Positions 25,886-34,211 of a DNA stretch of 64,000 nt are shown here, in pieces. Origin of the DNA: Streptomyces chartreusis NRRL 3882 (lineage in GTDB: Bacteria; Actinomycetota; Actinomycetes; Streptomycetales; Streptomycetaceae); NCBI RefSeq assembly GCF_900236475.1, contig NZ_LT963352.1:3100001-3164000 (forward strand), given 5' to 3'. The first letter of the stretch is position 1. Every line of letters starts with the position of its first letter. The notes below the pieces were generated by a model. It did no database searches, had not been told where the DNA came from, and saw only the letters and a list, made by a program, of their open reading frames with translations. A program made the position numbers and the translations under genes.

Positions 25886-25901
25886 GGTACGTCGACGTAC
25901 C
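25886..25901. promoter_or_regulatory. 16-bp perfect palindrome upstream of the DEAD-box helicase gene
   Basis: GGTACGTCGACGTACC is a perfect palindrome with no spacer. It lies in the divergent region between the ferritin-like and helicase genes, 117-132 bases before ATG 26018. It could be an operator or an RNA hairpin in the 5' leader. Confidence 0.5.
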
Positions 25902-26017
25902 TCGACAGGCCGCACGTATGAGGATGCCCGGTCGGTGGCCCGATCGGCTCCGACCCGACAGACCTCCCGTCCATACGGCACAGTGCGTACGGATGCCGGA
26001 GGGACACCCTCAGCGGC

Positions 26018-28945
26018 ATGAGCGCTAGAGCGTCGGCGCGGTCCCGTGCTCTACGGCCCGCCCGTAGGCAGCCGACGTCCCCGGCACGGTCCGACAAGAC
26101 CCCCGCGCTCGCCTCGCGCCGCCCACACAGAAGAGGCAGCACCCTGACTACGACGTTCCGAGAGCTCGGGATCCTTCCCGAGACCGCCGAGGCCCTGGAG
26201 GCCGTCGGCATCATCACCCCCTTCCCCATCCAGGAGATGACGCTCCCCGTGGCCCTTTCGGGCTCGGACGTCATCGGCCAGGCCAAGACCGGCACCGGCA
26301 AGACGCTGGGCTTCGGCCTCCCGCTCCTCGAGCGCGTCACCGTCCCCGCCGACGTCGAGGCCGGACGCGCCAAGCCCGAGGACCTCACCGACGCCCCGCA
26401 GGCGCTCGTCGTCGTCCCCACGCGCGAGCTGTGCACTCAGGTCACCAACGACCTGCTGACCGCGGGCAAGGTGCGCAACGTGCGCGTCCTCGCGATCTAC
26501 GGCGGCCGGGCCTACGAGCCCCAGGTCGATGCCCTGAAGAAGGGCGTCGACGTGGTCGTCGGCACCCCGGGCCGGCTGCTCGACCTCGCCGGGCAGAAGA
26601 AGCTGAACCTGAAGCACGTCAGGTGCCTGGTCCTCGACGAGGCCGACGAGATGCTCGACCTGGGCTTCCTGCCCGACGTCGAGAAGATCATCAACATGCT
26701 GCCGGTCCGCCGCCAGACGATGCTGTTCTCGGCGACCATGCCGGGCGCTGTCATCGGACTGGCCCGCCGCTACATGTCGCAGCCCACGCACATCCGCGCC
26801 ACCGCGCCGGACGACGAGGGCGCGACGGTCGCGAACACCAAGCAGTTCGTCTACCGCGCGCACAACATGGACAAGCCCGAGATGGTGGCGCGCATCCTTC
26901 AGGCCGAGGGCCGCGGGCTGGCCATGGTCTTCTGCCGCACCAAGCGCACCGCGGCCGACCTCGCCGACCAGCTCAAGCAGCGCGGCTTCGCCTCCGGCGC
27001 GGTCCACGGCGACCTGGGCCAGGGCGCCCGCGAGCAGGCCCTGCGTGCCTTCCGCAACGGCAAGGTGGACGTGCTCGTCTGCACCGACGTCGCCGCGCGC
27101 GGCATCGACGTCGAGGGCGTGACCCACGTCATCAACTACCAGTCGCCGGAAGAGGAGAAGACGTACCTGCACCGCATCGGCCGTACGGGCCGCGCGGGTG
27201 CGAAGGGTACGGCGATCACGCTCGTCGACTGGGACGACATCCCGCGCTGGCAGCTGATCAACAAGGCGCTGGACCTGGGCTTCAGCGACCCGCCGGAGAC
27301 GTACTCCACTTCCCCGCACCTCTTCGCCGACCTCGGCATCCCCGAGGGCACGAAGGGCGTCCTCCCGCGCTCGGAGCGCAAGCGCGCCGGGCTGGACGCG
27401 GAGGAGCTGGAGGATCTGGGCGAGACCGGCGGCCGGGGGCCGCGCGGGGGCCGCGGCCGCGGCGGCCGGGACGAGTCCCCGTCGGCAGAACGCGAGCGTT
27501 CGGCCCGTACGCCGCGACGCCGCCGCCGTACGCGCGGCGGGACGCCGCTGGACGGGACGCCGGAGTCCACCGGCACCGCCGCTCGGGACACCACTGCCCC
27601 GGGCGCTTCCGCCGAGGCGGAGGCCGTCACGGCTCCTCGCACCCCGCGTCGCCGTCGCCGCACCCGCGGCGGCACCCAGGCCGCCGAGCCGGCGCCGGTC
27701 ACGGCGGCCGAGTCCGCCGCGTCCGCACCGGCGGAGAACGCCGTGGCGACGGCCGAGGGCACGAGCACGGCGGCGGCGAAGCCGCGCCGGCGCCGTACGC
27801 GCAGGTCGGAGACGCCTGCGGTGGAGTCCGCGGTGACGCCGTCGGCTGCTGCCAAGACCCCGGCGGAGTCGGACGCGGATGCCGCACCGGTGACCGAACA
27901 GCCCGAGGCGCCTGCGGCCGAGCAGGCGGTCGACACGGCCGAGGGGACCACCGAGTCCGCACCGGAGCCTACGGAGACGAAGCCGCGGCGCACCCGCAAG
28001 ACGGCTGCCAAGTCCGAGGCCGCAGCCGCGGCGGAGGACGCCGTCGACACGGCCGAGACCGCCCAAGCCAAGCCCAGGCGTACACGCAAGGCCACGGCAG
28101 CGACCGAGGACGCCACCGGCGAGGCACCGGCCACCATGCCCAAGCCCCGCCGCACGCGGAAGACCACCGCAGCAGCCGAAACCGCCGCCGACACCGCCGA
28201 AGGCACGGAGACCAAGCCGCGCCGCACCCGCAAGGCCGCAGCCGCGGCGGAGGACGCCGTCGACACGGCCGAGACCGCCCAAGCCAAGCCCAGGCGTACA
28301 CGCAAGGCCACGGCAGCGACCGAGGACGCCACCGGCGAGGCACCGGCCACCGAGCCCAAGCCCCGCCGCACGCGGAAGACCACCGCAGCAGCCGAAACCG
28401 CCGCCGACACCGCCGAAGGCACGGAAGCCAAGCCGCGCCGCCGCACCCGCAAGGCCGCCGGCACCGCCGAGTCCGCCGCCGCCGGGATCCCGGCCCAGAC
28501 GGCTCAGGAGCCGGAGGCCGCCGAGGCCAGGCCGCGGCGTACGCGCAAGGCGACGGCCAAGGCCGAGGCGAGCGTCGACACGGCCGAGGCGACCGAGGCG
28601 AAGCCGCGTCGTACGCGGAAGACGGCCGCCGCGGCCGCGGATGCCGAGACCGCCGAGGCCAAGCCCCGCCGCACGCGGAAGACCACCGCAGCGGCCGAGG
28701 CCGCCGCCGACACGGCCGAAGGCGCGGAGGCCAAGCCGCGCCGCCGCACCCGCAAGGTCACCGAGCCCGCCGACATCCCGGCACAGGCCGGGCAGGACCC
28801 GGAGGCCGCCAAGCCGCGTCGCACGCGGAAGTCGGCAGCGGCCGCCACGGCCTCCGCCGAGGTCGCGGACGACGCGATCGAGGCGAAGCCGAAGGCCCGC
28901 CGCACCCGCAAGGCCACGGCCGCCGCGGAGCCCACGGAGGGCTGA
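26018..28945 (+). CDS. DEAD-box RNA helicase with long basic repeat tail (RhlE-like)
   Basis: 975 residues from ATG 26018. Translation may instead begin at CTG 26144, which has AAGAGG seven bases upstream and marks where the family's conserved N-terminus (TTTFRELGILPETAEALE) begins; the first 42 residues are otherwise basic low complexity. Helicase motifs in order: Q motif FPIQEMTLP, AKTGTGKT, PTRELCTQV, GTPGRLLDL, DEAD in LDEADEMLD, SATMPG, GRGLAMVFCRTKRTA, CTDVAARGIDV and HRIGRTGRAG. The core ends near residue 430. The rest (about 500 residues) is an Ala/Glu-rich tail studded with KPRRTRK, probably RNA binding. The tail contains a 72-residue tandem duplication. Probable role: RNA unwinding in ribosome assembly, cold adaptation or decay. 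Confidence 0.93.
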   Translation: MSARASARSRALRPARRQPTSPARSDKTPALASRRPHRRGSTLTTTFRELGILPETAEALEAVGIITPFPIQEMTLPVALSGSDVIGQAKTGTGKTLGFGLPLLERVTVPADVEAGRAKPEDLTDAPQALVVVPTRELCTQVTNDLLTAGKVRNVRVLAIYGGRAYEPQVDALKKGVDVVVGTPGRLLDLAGQKKLNLKHVRCLVLDEADEMLDLGFLPDVEKIINMLPVRRQTMLFSATMPGAVIGLARRYMSQPTHIRATAPDDEGATVANTKQFVYRAHNMDKPEMVARILQAEGRGLAMVFCRTKRTAADLADQLKQRGFASGAVHGDLGQGAREQALRAFRNGKVDVLVCTDVAARGIDVEGVTHVINYQSPEEEKTYLHRIGRTGRAGAKGTAITLVDWDDIPRWQLINKALDLGFSDPPETYSTSPHLFADLGIPEGTKGVLPRSERKRAGLDAEELEDLGETGGRGPRGGRGRGGRDESPSAERERSARTPRRRRRTRGGTPLDGTPESTGTAARDTTAPGASAEAEAVTAPRTPRRRRRTRGGTQAAEPAPVTAAESAASAPAENAVATAEGTSTAAAKPRRRRTRRSETPAVESAVTPSAAAKTPAESDADAAPVTEQPEAPAAEQAVDTAEGTTESAPEPTETKPRRTRKTAAKSEAAAAAEDAVDTAETAQAKPRRTRKATAATEDATGEAPATMPKPRRTRKTTAAAETAADTAEGTETKPRRTRKAAAAAEDAVDTAETAQAKPRRTRKATAATEDATGEAPATEPKPRRTRKTTAAAETAADTAEGTEAKPRRRTRKAAGTAESAAAGIPAQTAQEPEAAEARPRRTRKATAKAEASVDTAEATEAKPRRTRKTAAAAADAETAEAKPRRTRKTTAAAEAAADTAEGAEAKPRRRTRKVTEPADIPAQAGQDPEAAKPRRTRKSAAAATASAEVADDAIEAKPKARRTRKATAAAEPTEG
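28019..28450 (+). repeat. 216-bp near-perfect tandem duplication inside the helicase tail
   Basis: The stretch from 28019 recurs at an offset of exactly 216 bp (28235). For about 190 bases the copies differ only at one codon (ATG versus GAG, 28135 against 28351). The unit encodes 72 residues with three RRTRK-type elements, so the reading frame is preserved. Confidence 0.85.
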
Positions 28946-28954
28946 CACTCCCTC

Positions 28955-28992
28955 GATGGCCCGGCCCCACCGCGTGTGGGGCCGGGCCATCG
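28955..28992 (+). terminator. Hairpin terminator after the DEAD-box gene
   Basis: A perfect 14-bp stem (CGATGGCCCGGCCC with its complement) and a 10-nt loop begin 9 bases after the stop codon. Confidence 0.8.
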
Positions 28993-29094
28993 GCGTTCCC
29001 CGAGCAGGGCCCCCACCGCGCCTGCGCCGTCCGCCACCCACCGGCGCACCCATCGCCGGCCCGCCGCCCCACTCCCACCCGCTACCCTCACCCC

Positions 29095-30009
29095 GTGACC
29101 AGGCAAGCCACCTTCACCCCACCCCCGGGCGCCCGCGCATACCCCCTGCGCACCACCCGCGGCGAGTTCGCCGTCGTCGACTCGTCACCGAAGCCGGAGT
29201 CGGGGCCGGGGCCGGAATCGGGGACGGCGTCGGGGGTCAAGGGAGTCGCCCTGATGCTGCCCGGGTTCACCGGCAGCAAGGAGGACTTCAGGCTGCTCCA
29301 CGAGCCACTCGCGGAGCGCGGGTACCGGGTCGTCGCCGTGGACGGACGGGGGCAGCACGAGTCGGCCGGCCCGGTGGACGACGAGTCCGCCTATGCCCAG
29401 CGGGAACTGGCCCGGGACGTGCTCGCGCAGGCCGAGGCGCTCGGCGGGCCCGTGCACCTCGTGGGGCACTCGCTCGGCGGGCAGATCGCGCGGGCGGCCG
29501 TGCTGCTCGACCACTCCACCTTCCTCTCCCTCACCCTGGTCTCGTCCGGCCCGGCGGAGATCTCCCTCTCCCAGCAGCAGCGTGTGAAGCTGCTGCGGGA
29601 CGCGCTCGCCGTGCTGTCGATGGAGGAGGTGTGGGAGGCCATCCAGGCCATGGGACCGCCGGAGGAGGTGGGCGGGCCCGCTCGCGGCCTCGGCGACGCT
29701 GAGCAGCTGCGCCGCCGCTGGCTGGGCAACAGCCCCGCCCAACTTCACGCGACCGGCCGCCAGTTGTGCACCGAGCCGGACCGTGTCGACGAACTCGCCG
29801 CCGTGCCACTGCCGTTCCACGTCCTGTCGGGCGCGCACGACGACACCTGGCCGGTGGCCGTCCTCGACGACATGGCCGTACGGCTGAACGCGCACCGCAC
29901 GGTCATCGCGGGAGCCGAGCACTCCCCGGGCGCCGACCAGCCCCTGCCTACCGCGCACGCCCTCGCCGACTTCTGGGACAGCATCGGCGGCGACACCCAC
30001 ACGGCCTAA
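29095..30009 (+). CDS. Alpha/beta hydrolase
   Basis: 304 residues from GTG 29095. No Shine-Dalgarno is present, but TACCCT lies six bases upstream, so the mRNA is probably leaderless. Hydrolase landmarks: LPGFTGSKEDF (oxyanion region, about 59), VDGRGQHES, GHSLGG (nucleophile, about 126), SGAHDDTWP (acid, about 247) and AEHSPG (His, about 275). It is cytosolic, with a Pro/Glu-rich insertion near residue 35. The substrate is unknown. Its stop codon overlaps the convergent NYN gene by four bases. Confidence 0.85.
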   Translation: MTRQATFTPPPGARAYPLRTTRGEFAVVDSSPKPESGPGPESGTASGVKGVALMLPGFTGSKEDFRLLHEPLAERGYRVVAVDGRGQHESAGPVDDESAYAQRELARDVLAQAEALGGPVHLVGHSLGGQIARAAVLLDHSTFLSLTLVSSGPAEISLSQQQRVKLLRDALAVLSMEEVWEAIQAMGPPEEVGGPARGLGDAEQLRRRWLGNSPAQLHATGRQLCTEPDRVDELAAVPLPFHVLSGAHDDTWPVAVLDDMAVRLNAHRTVIAGAEHSPGADQPLPTAHALADFWDSIGGDTHTA

Positions 30010-30899
30010 TACTGCGTCTGGAGGTGCTCCCAGAAGCCGTCCCGCAGTACGCGCCGCAGGTCCGCCTGGCCGCGCAGCGAGTACTGCAACAGGCCCTCCG
30101 CCTCCACGAGCAGGTCCTGGTCCACCGAGCCGGGCAGGTAGGGGTGGCCGGGCAGCAGCTCGACCAGCGTGTCCCGGCCGCGGGCCGCCAGCCACTTCGC
30201 CGCGATCTGCGCGCCCACGAACCGCACGTCCTCACGCGTGGGCCGGCCGGCGGTCGCCTCGTAGGCGGGGGCGGCGCGGCGGGAGACGTAGGGCTTGAAG
30301 AAGTCGAGGTCGAAGGTGCGCTGGCTGTCGACCTCCCACAGCAGGGGCTCCGCCTGGTTGCGGCCCTCCGGCGCCTCGATGCCCCAGAGGTGGACGCGGG
30401 CGCCGTACCCCTGGGCCGCCTCCACGGCCGACACCAGGTCCTCGTCGCCGCCGAGCAGGGCCGCGTCGCTGATGGCGCGGTGCCGGGCGAGGGACTCCAG
30501 GTCGGTGCGGATGAGTGAGTCGACGCCCTTCTGCTGGTTGTTGGAGTTCAGGTTGCCCAGCCGCACCTTGACGTCCGGCAGTTCCGCGATGCTCTGCTGC
30601 TCCGCCGTGTGGATGCGGCGGCGGGCGCCGTCGTACCAGTAGACGCGCAGCAGCCGGCTGTCCGCGAAGATCGTGCGGGCCTTGTCGATGAGCGCGTCGA
30701 TCAGTCCCTCGGCGTCGAGGTCGAAGGCCCGGCGGTCCTCCGTGCCGGCGACGAGCCGTCCCGCGGCCGCGTACAGGTACCCGGCATCGACGAAGATCGC
30801 ATGGGTCGAGGGTGTCTTCGCCACCTCGGCGAGCATGCGCTGGAGCAGCTCGTTGGTGCGGTCGATGCGGGCGCTCAGGGCCGCGAGGTCGTCGTTCAT
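30006..30899 (-). CDS. NYN-domain (PIN-like) nuclease candidate
   Basis: About 297 residues from ATG 30899; in-frame ATG 30908 and GTG 30923 are alternatives and none has an ideal ribosome-binding site. The NYN fold shows its acidic positions: IFVDAGYLYAAAGR (about 37), KGVDSLIRTDL (about 125) and LLGGDEDLVSAVEAA (about 147), which should form the metal site. The C-terminus is helical and lacks a known domain. NYN proteins cleave RNA, but the target is unknown. The gene ends four bases inside the convergent hydrolase gene. Confidence 0.85.
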   Translation of the reverse strand: MNDDLAALSARIDRTNELLQRMLAEVAKTPSTHAIFVDAGYLYAAAGRLVAGTEDRRAFDLDAEGLIDALIDKARTIFADSRLLRVYWYDGARRRIHTAEQQSIAELPDVKVRLGNLNSNNQQKGVDSLIRTDLESLARHRAISDAALLGGDEDLVSAVEAAQGYGARVHLWGIEAPEGRNQAEPLLWEVDSQRTFDLDFFKPYVSRRAAPAYEATAGRPTREDVRFVGAQIAAKWLAARGRDTLVELLPGHPYLPGSVDQDLLVEAEGLLQYSLRGQADLRRVLRDGFWEHLQTQY

Positions 30900-31127
30900 C
30901 GCCTCCATTGTCCCGGCGGTCACGCTGCGAACACAACCGGTCCCGGTCGGTCCCGTAACGACAGTCTTACGACTCAGTAATTAGCCGTTCGAAAAATTTC
31001 CTTAGCGTAGGGAATGTTTCAACCGCACCGTGCCGTTGACTCATACGGAACACCGGGCACCGCTGCCTCGTGGGCCGACCACCAAGTAGTTCTCCTCAGG
31101 AGGATGACCAGACGAAGGGAGAAGCCC

Positions 31128-31280
31128 TTGCGCTTCGAAATCATGCACCTCGACGACGTCGACGGCACGCCCGTGGACACGACCGTCGTGGACGCCGCCT
31201 CCGTCAACCGCATCGTTCAGCAGGCCGCCGCCACAGGGCAGCGCCTCTGGATCCGCCCGGCCGGGACCACGGCCTCGTAA
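31128..31280 (+). CDS. Small conserved protein (50 residues)
   Basis: TTG 31128 follows AAGGGAG by seven bases. The 50-residue product begins MRFEIMHLDDVDGTPVDTT and ends QRLWIRPAGTTAS. It appears to be one small beta-alpha-beta unit with no Cys and no signal. An ATG further upstream (31104) would add basic residues but overlaps the GGAGG site. The family is unnamed as far as I know. An AT-rich promoter region precedes it (30970-31030) and a strong hairpin follows. Confidence 0.7.
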   Translation: MRFEIMHLDDVDGTPVDTTVVDAASVNRIVQQAAATGQRLWIRPAGTTAS

Positions 31281-31305
31281 CGCGCGCCGCTCTCCCACAC
31301 TTCGC

Positions 31306-31337
31306 AGCCCCCGCACGGCATCGGCCGTGCGGGGGCT
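31306..31337 (+). terminator. Hairpin terminator
   Basis: A perfect 14-bp stem (AGCCCCCGCACGGC with its complement) and an ATCG tetraloop, 26 bases after the stop of the 50-residue gene. Confidence 0.8.
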
Positions 31338-31414
31338 CCGCTGTTGCGGGCCTCCGCGGTGGGGGGCGTACTGGCTGAGGGGGACGGTCAGAGCGAGAAC
31401 GGGACGGTGGACAC

Positions 31415-33505
31415 ATGTCCGTGACGGGCCGGTCGAACGAGGAACTGCACGAGCGGGCGGCGGCCGAGGCCGCGCAGCGGTACGAGGACTCCGCCGCGGA
31501 GCGCGAGCGGGTCGAGGGCCGGATGGCGGCCGGTGTGCGGTTCCCCGACAACCCGGACGCCCTCGCCGTGCGCGCCGACCGGATCCTCGACCGGGGCGGC
31601 CTGTCGCCCTCGGCCGTGGTGGCGGACATCCGTGGGGAGGCCATGGACCTGCCCCAGGCCAACGAACGCATCATCGACCTGTCCAACGAACTCCAGGCCT
31701 GGAGCTTCCTGCCGCGCGGGGTCAGGGCCGGAGCCACGGTCGCCCGGATCACCCTGCGCCGTGACGGCCGCGAGCTTCCGCACGGCACCGGCTTCCTGGT
31801 CTCGCCGCGGCTGCTGATGACCAACCACCACGTGCTGCCCGACGAGGCCTTCGCCCGCCAGTGCTTCGCGGAGTTCAACGCCCAGGTCACGGTCGACAAC
31901 GTGCCCGACACCGCCGTCCGCATGGAGCTCGACCCGGGGACGTTCTTCACCGCGGACCAGCGGCTGGACTTCGCCCTCGTGGCGGTCGTGCCCACCCAGG
32001 ACGGTCGCAAGCCGGGTGAGGTCTTCGGCTGGAACCGGCTCAGCGTGCAGCTCGGCAAGCTGGTGCTCGGCGAGAAGGTGAACATCATCGGTCACCCGGA
32101 CGGGCGCCTCAAGGAGATCGTCCTGCGCGACAACGCGGTGCTGGTACGGCTCGACGACTTCGTCCAGTACCGGACCGACACCCGCCCCGGCAACTCGGGC
32201 TCCCCCGTCTTCAACGACCAGTGGGAGGTCGTGGCCCTGCACCACAGCGGCGTCCCGAAGAAGGACGACCAGGGCCGCGTCCTGCGGAAGGACGGCCGGC
32301 CCTGGAGTCAGGGCGACGGCGACGACGCGATCGACTGGGTCGCCAACGAGGGCGTCCGCATCAGCTCGATCCTCAAGCATCTGGCCCGGCTGGACCTCGA
32401 CGCCGGGCGCCGCGCGCTGCTGGCCGAGATGGGCCCGGACTCCGGCCTGGACCAGAGCACGGCCGCCCCCGTACCCCAGCCGGAGGGAGCCACGCCGGCC
32501 GTACCCGGCATCACGACCCCGTCGGTCCCGGGCACCCCTGTGACCGTGGCCATGACCGCGAGCGAGACCCGGACGCGGACCCCCGAGAAGGGACGCCCGG
32601 CCCGCAGCACCGCCTTCGGTGGCCGTCGGCACCTGGTCTTCCTGCACGGCAGGGACCAGCAGGGCAAAAAGCCCGACGACCTCCGTCGGCAGTGGACGTC
32701 CGGCCTGAACCACGGCCTCACGCTCGCGGCACTGCCCACGGTCGACCCGGAGGACGTGTGGTTCCCGTTCTACGGCACGAGACTGGCCGACCTCGTGGCC
32801 GGGCGGGAGAGCACGGCGCAGGCCGTCGGACTCGACGAGGTGAGCGCCGCCGCTGCCGCCGAGGTCTTCGCCGCCGAATCACCCACCGGCTCCTACGAGC
32901 AACTGCTCTACGAGGCTGCCGCCCGGGCCGGCATGCCCCAGAACGGCCCGGCGGCCACCGAGGGCTTCGGGGCGGGGCTGGTCGGCGCACTGCACCGGCC
33001 GCTGAGCTGGCTCGCCGCCCGGTCCGACCTGGACGAGTGGACCATCGCCACGTTCCTGCGGGACGTCGACCTGTACCTGGGCGACAGTGCCGTACGGCAG
33101 GCCGTGCTGGACAGCGTCCTGGAGACGATGCCCGCCACCGGCGAACTGGTGCTGGTCACGCACAGCCTGGGCACGGTCGTCGGCATGGACCTGCTGACCC
33201 GGCTGCCGCAGGGCCTCGACCCCGTGCTGCTGGTCACCGCGGGCAGCCCGCTCGGGCTGGACGGCGTCAACGAGCGGCTCCTCGCCCGGGGCCCGCACCG
33301 GCCGCCCAAGGTGCGCGACTGGGTCAACGTCTGGTGCCCCACCGACGCGGTGGCCGTCGGCTGTCCCCTGGCGGACGAGCGGTGGGGCAAGCTCACGCAG
33401 CTGGCCGTCCAGAACGGCCGGGACCGTGCGCACAAGATCGAGGAGTACCTCGCCCACACGGGACCGGCCAAGGAGATCGGCACCGTACTGACCCGCCCCT
33501 TCTGA
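31415..33505 (+). CDS. Cytosolic trypsin-like serine protease fused to an alpha/beta hydrolase
   Basis: 696 residues with no signal peptide or membrane segment. Residues about 1-90 are helical and charged (NEELHERAAAEAAQRYED), probably a coiled coil. A trypsin/V8-like domain follows: GTGFLVSPRLLMTNHHVLP (His about 138), RLDFALVAV (Asp about 184) and TRPGNSGSPVF (Ser261). After a Pro/Thr-rich linker (about 345-400), a second enzyme starts at RHLVFLHGRDQQGK and has its nucleophile elbow in VLVTHSLGTVVGMDLL (Ser about 585). Thus two serine hydrolases are joined in one chain. Similar cytosolic proteases occur as effectors in bacterial conflict systems, but no defence neighbours are visible here. 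A role is not assigned. Confidence 0.85.
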   Translation: MSVTGRSNEELHERAAAEAAQRYEDSAAERERVEGRMAAGVRFPDNPDALAVRADRILDRGGLSPSAVVADIRGEAMDLPQANERIIDLSNELQAWSFLPRGVRAGATVARITLRRDGRELPHGTGFLVSPRLLMTNHHVLPDEAFARQCFAEFNAQVTVDNVPDTAVRMELDPGTFFTADQRLDFALVAVVPTQDGRKPGEVFGWNRLSVQLGKLVLGEKVNIIGHPDGRLKEIVLRDNAVLVRLDDFVQYRTDTRPGNSGSPVFNDQWEVVALHHSGVPKKDDQGRVLRKDGRPWSQGDGDDAIDWVANEGVRISSILKHLARLDLDAGRRALLAEMGPDSGLDQSTAAPVPQPEGATPAVPGITTPSVPGTPVTVAMTASETRTRTPEKGRPARSTAFGGRRHLVFLHGRDQQGKKPDDLRRQWTSGLNHGLTLAALPTVDPEDVWFPFYGTRLADLVAGRESTAQAVGLDEVSAAAAAEVFAAESPTGSYEQLLYEAAARAGMPQNGPAATEGFGAGLVGALHRPLSWLAARSDLDEWTIATFLRDVDLYLGDSAVRQAVLDSVLETMPATGELVLVTHSLGTVVGMDLLTRLPQGLDPVLLVTAGSPLGLDGVNERLLARGPHRPPKVRDWVNVWCPTDAVAVGCPLADERWGKLTQLAVQNGRDRAHKIEEYLAHTGPAKEIGTVLTRPF

Positions 33506-33519
33506 CGCGGCGGCGCGCC

Positions 33520-34125
33520 TCAGCTGCCCTGGACCACCTGCGTGACCCCGTTGATGATCTGCTGCACGGCGATCGCGGACAGCATCATGCCCGCGAGCCG
33601 CGTCACCAGGACGACACCGCCGTCCTTGATGATCCGGATGATCACCAGCGAGTAGCGCATCACCAGCCACAGCACGACGTGGATGGCGAGGATCGCCGTC
33701 CACACGGAGACCTGCGTGGCGACACTGTGGGCCTTCTGCACGGCGAGGATGACCGACACGATCGCCCCCGGCCCCGCCAGCAGCGGCATGCCCAGCGGCA
33801 CGAGAGCGACGTTGACGTCCTTGGTCTGCTTCGGCTCGTCCGTCTTGCCGGTCAGCAGATCGAGCGCGATCAGCAGGAGCAGCAGCCCACCCGCGATCAT
33901 CAGCGCGGGCACGGACACGTGCAGGTAGTTCAGGATCTGATGCCCGAGCAACCCGAACACGGTGATCACACCACCGGCGACACAGACGGCCTGGAAGGCC
34001 ATCCGCTTCTGCACCTTGCCGGGCCGTCCGGCGGTGAGCGCGAGGAAGATCGGGGTGATCCCGGGGGGATCCATGATGACGAAGAGGGTCAGGAACAGGG
34101 AGCCGAAAACGGCGAGGTCGAACAT
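33520..34125 (-). CDS. MarC family integral membrane protein
   Basis: About 201 residues from ATG 34125, where the family's conserved start (MFDLAVFGSLFLTLFVIMDP) lies. A TTG at 34173 with GAAGG upstream would add 16 residues. Six membrane segments are seen, with conserved DPPGITPIFLALT near the N-terminus and PLGMPLLAGPGAIVSVI (about 120). MarC/SnatA-like proteins were once linked to antibiotic resistance or amino-acid export; the real function is unsettled. It lies convergent to the protease-hydrolase fusion gene. Confidence 0.9.
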   Translation of the reverse strand: MFDLAVFGSLFLTLFVIMDPPGITPIFLALTAGRPGKVQKRMAFQAVCVAGGVITVFGLLGHQILNYLHVSVPALMIAGGLLLLLIALDLLTGKTDEPKQTKDVNVALVPLGMPLLAGPGAIVSVILAVQKAHSVATQVSVWTAILAIHVVLWLVMRYSLVIIRIIKDGGVVLVTRLAGMMLSAIAVQQIINGVTQVVQGS

Positions 34126-34211
34126 GAGCGTGATGGCCTTGCGGGAGTACGGGAGGGTGGGCACAGCCGGCAACGCCGGGTGCCTTCAAACGGACCTACG
34201 GGACAGAGACC

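Noticed and set aside
26051..29053. Minus-strand 1,000-codon frame rich in Gly/Leu/Arg
   Set aside because: It is the complement of the DEAD-box helicase and its repeat tail; periodicity mirrors the tail repeats.
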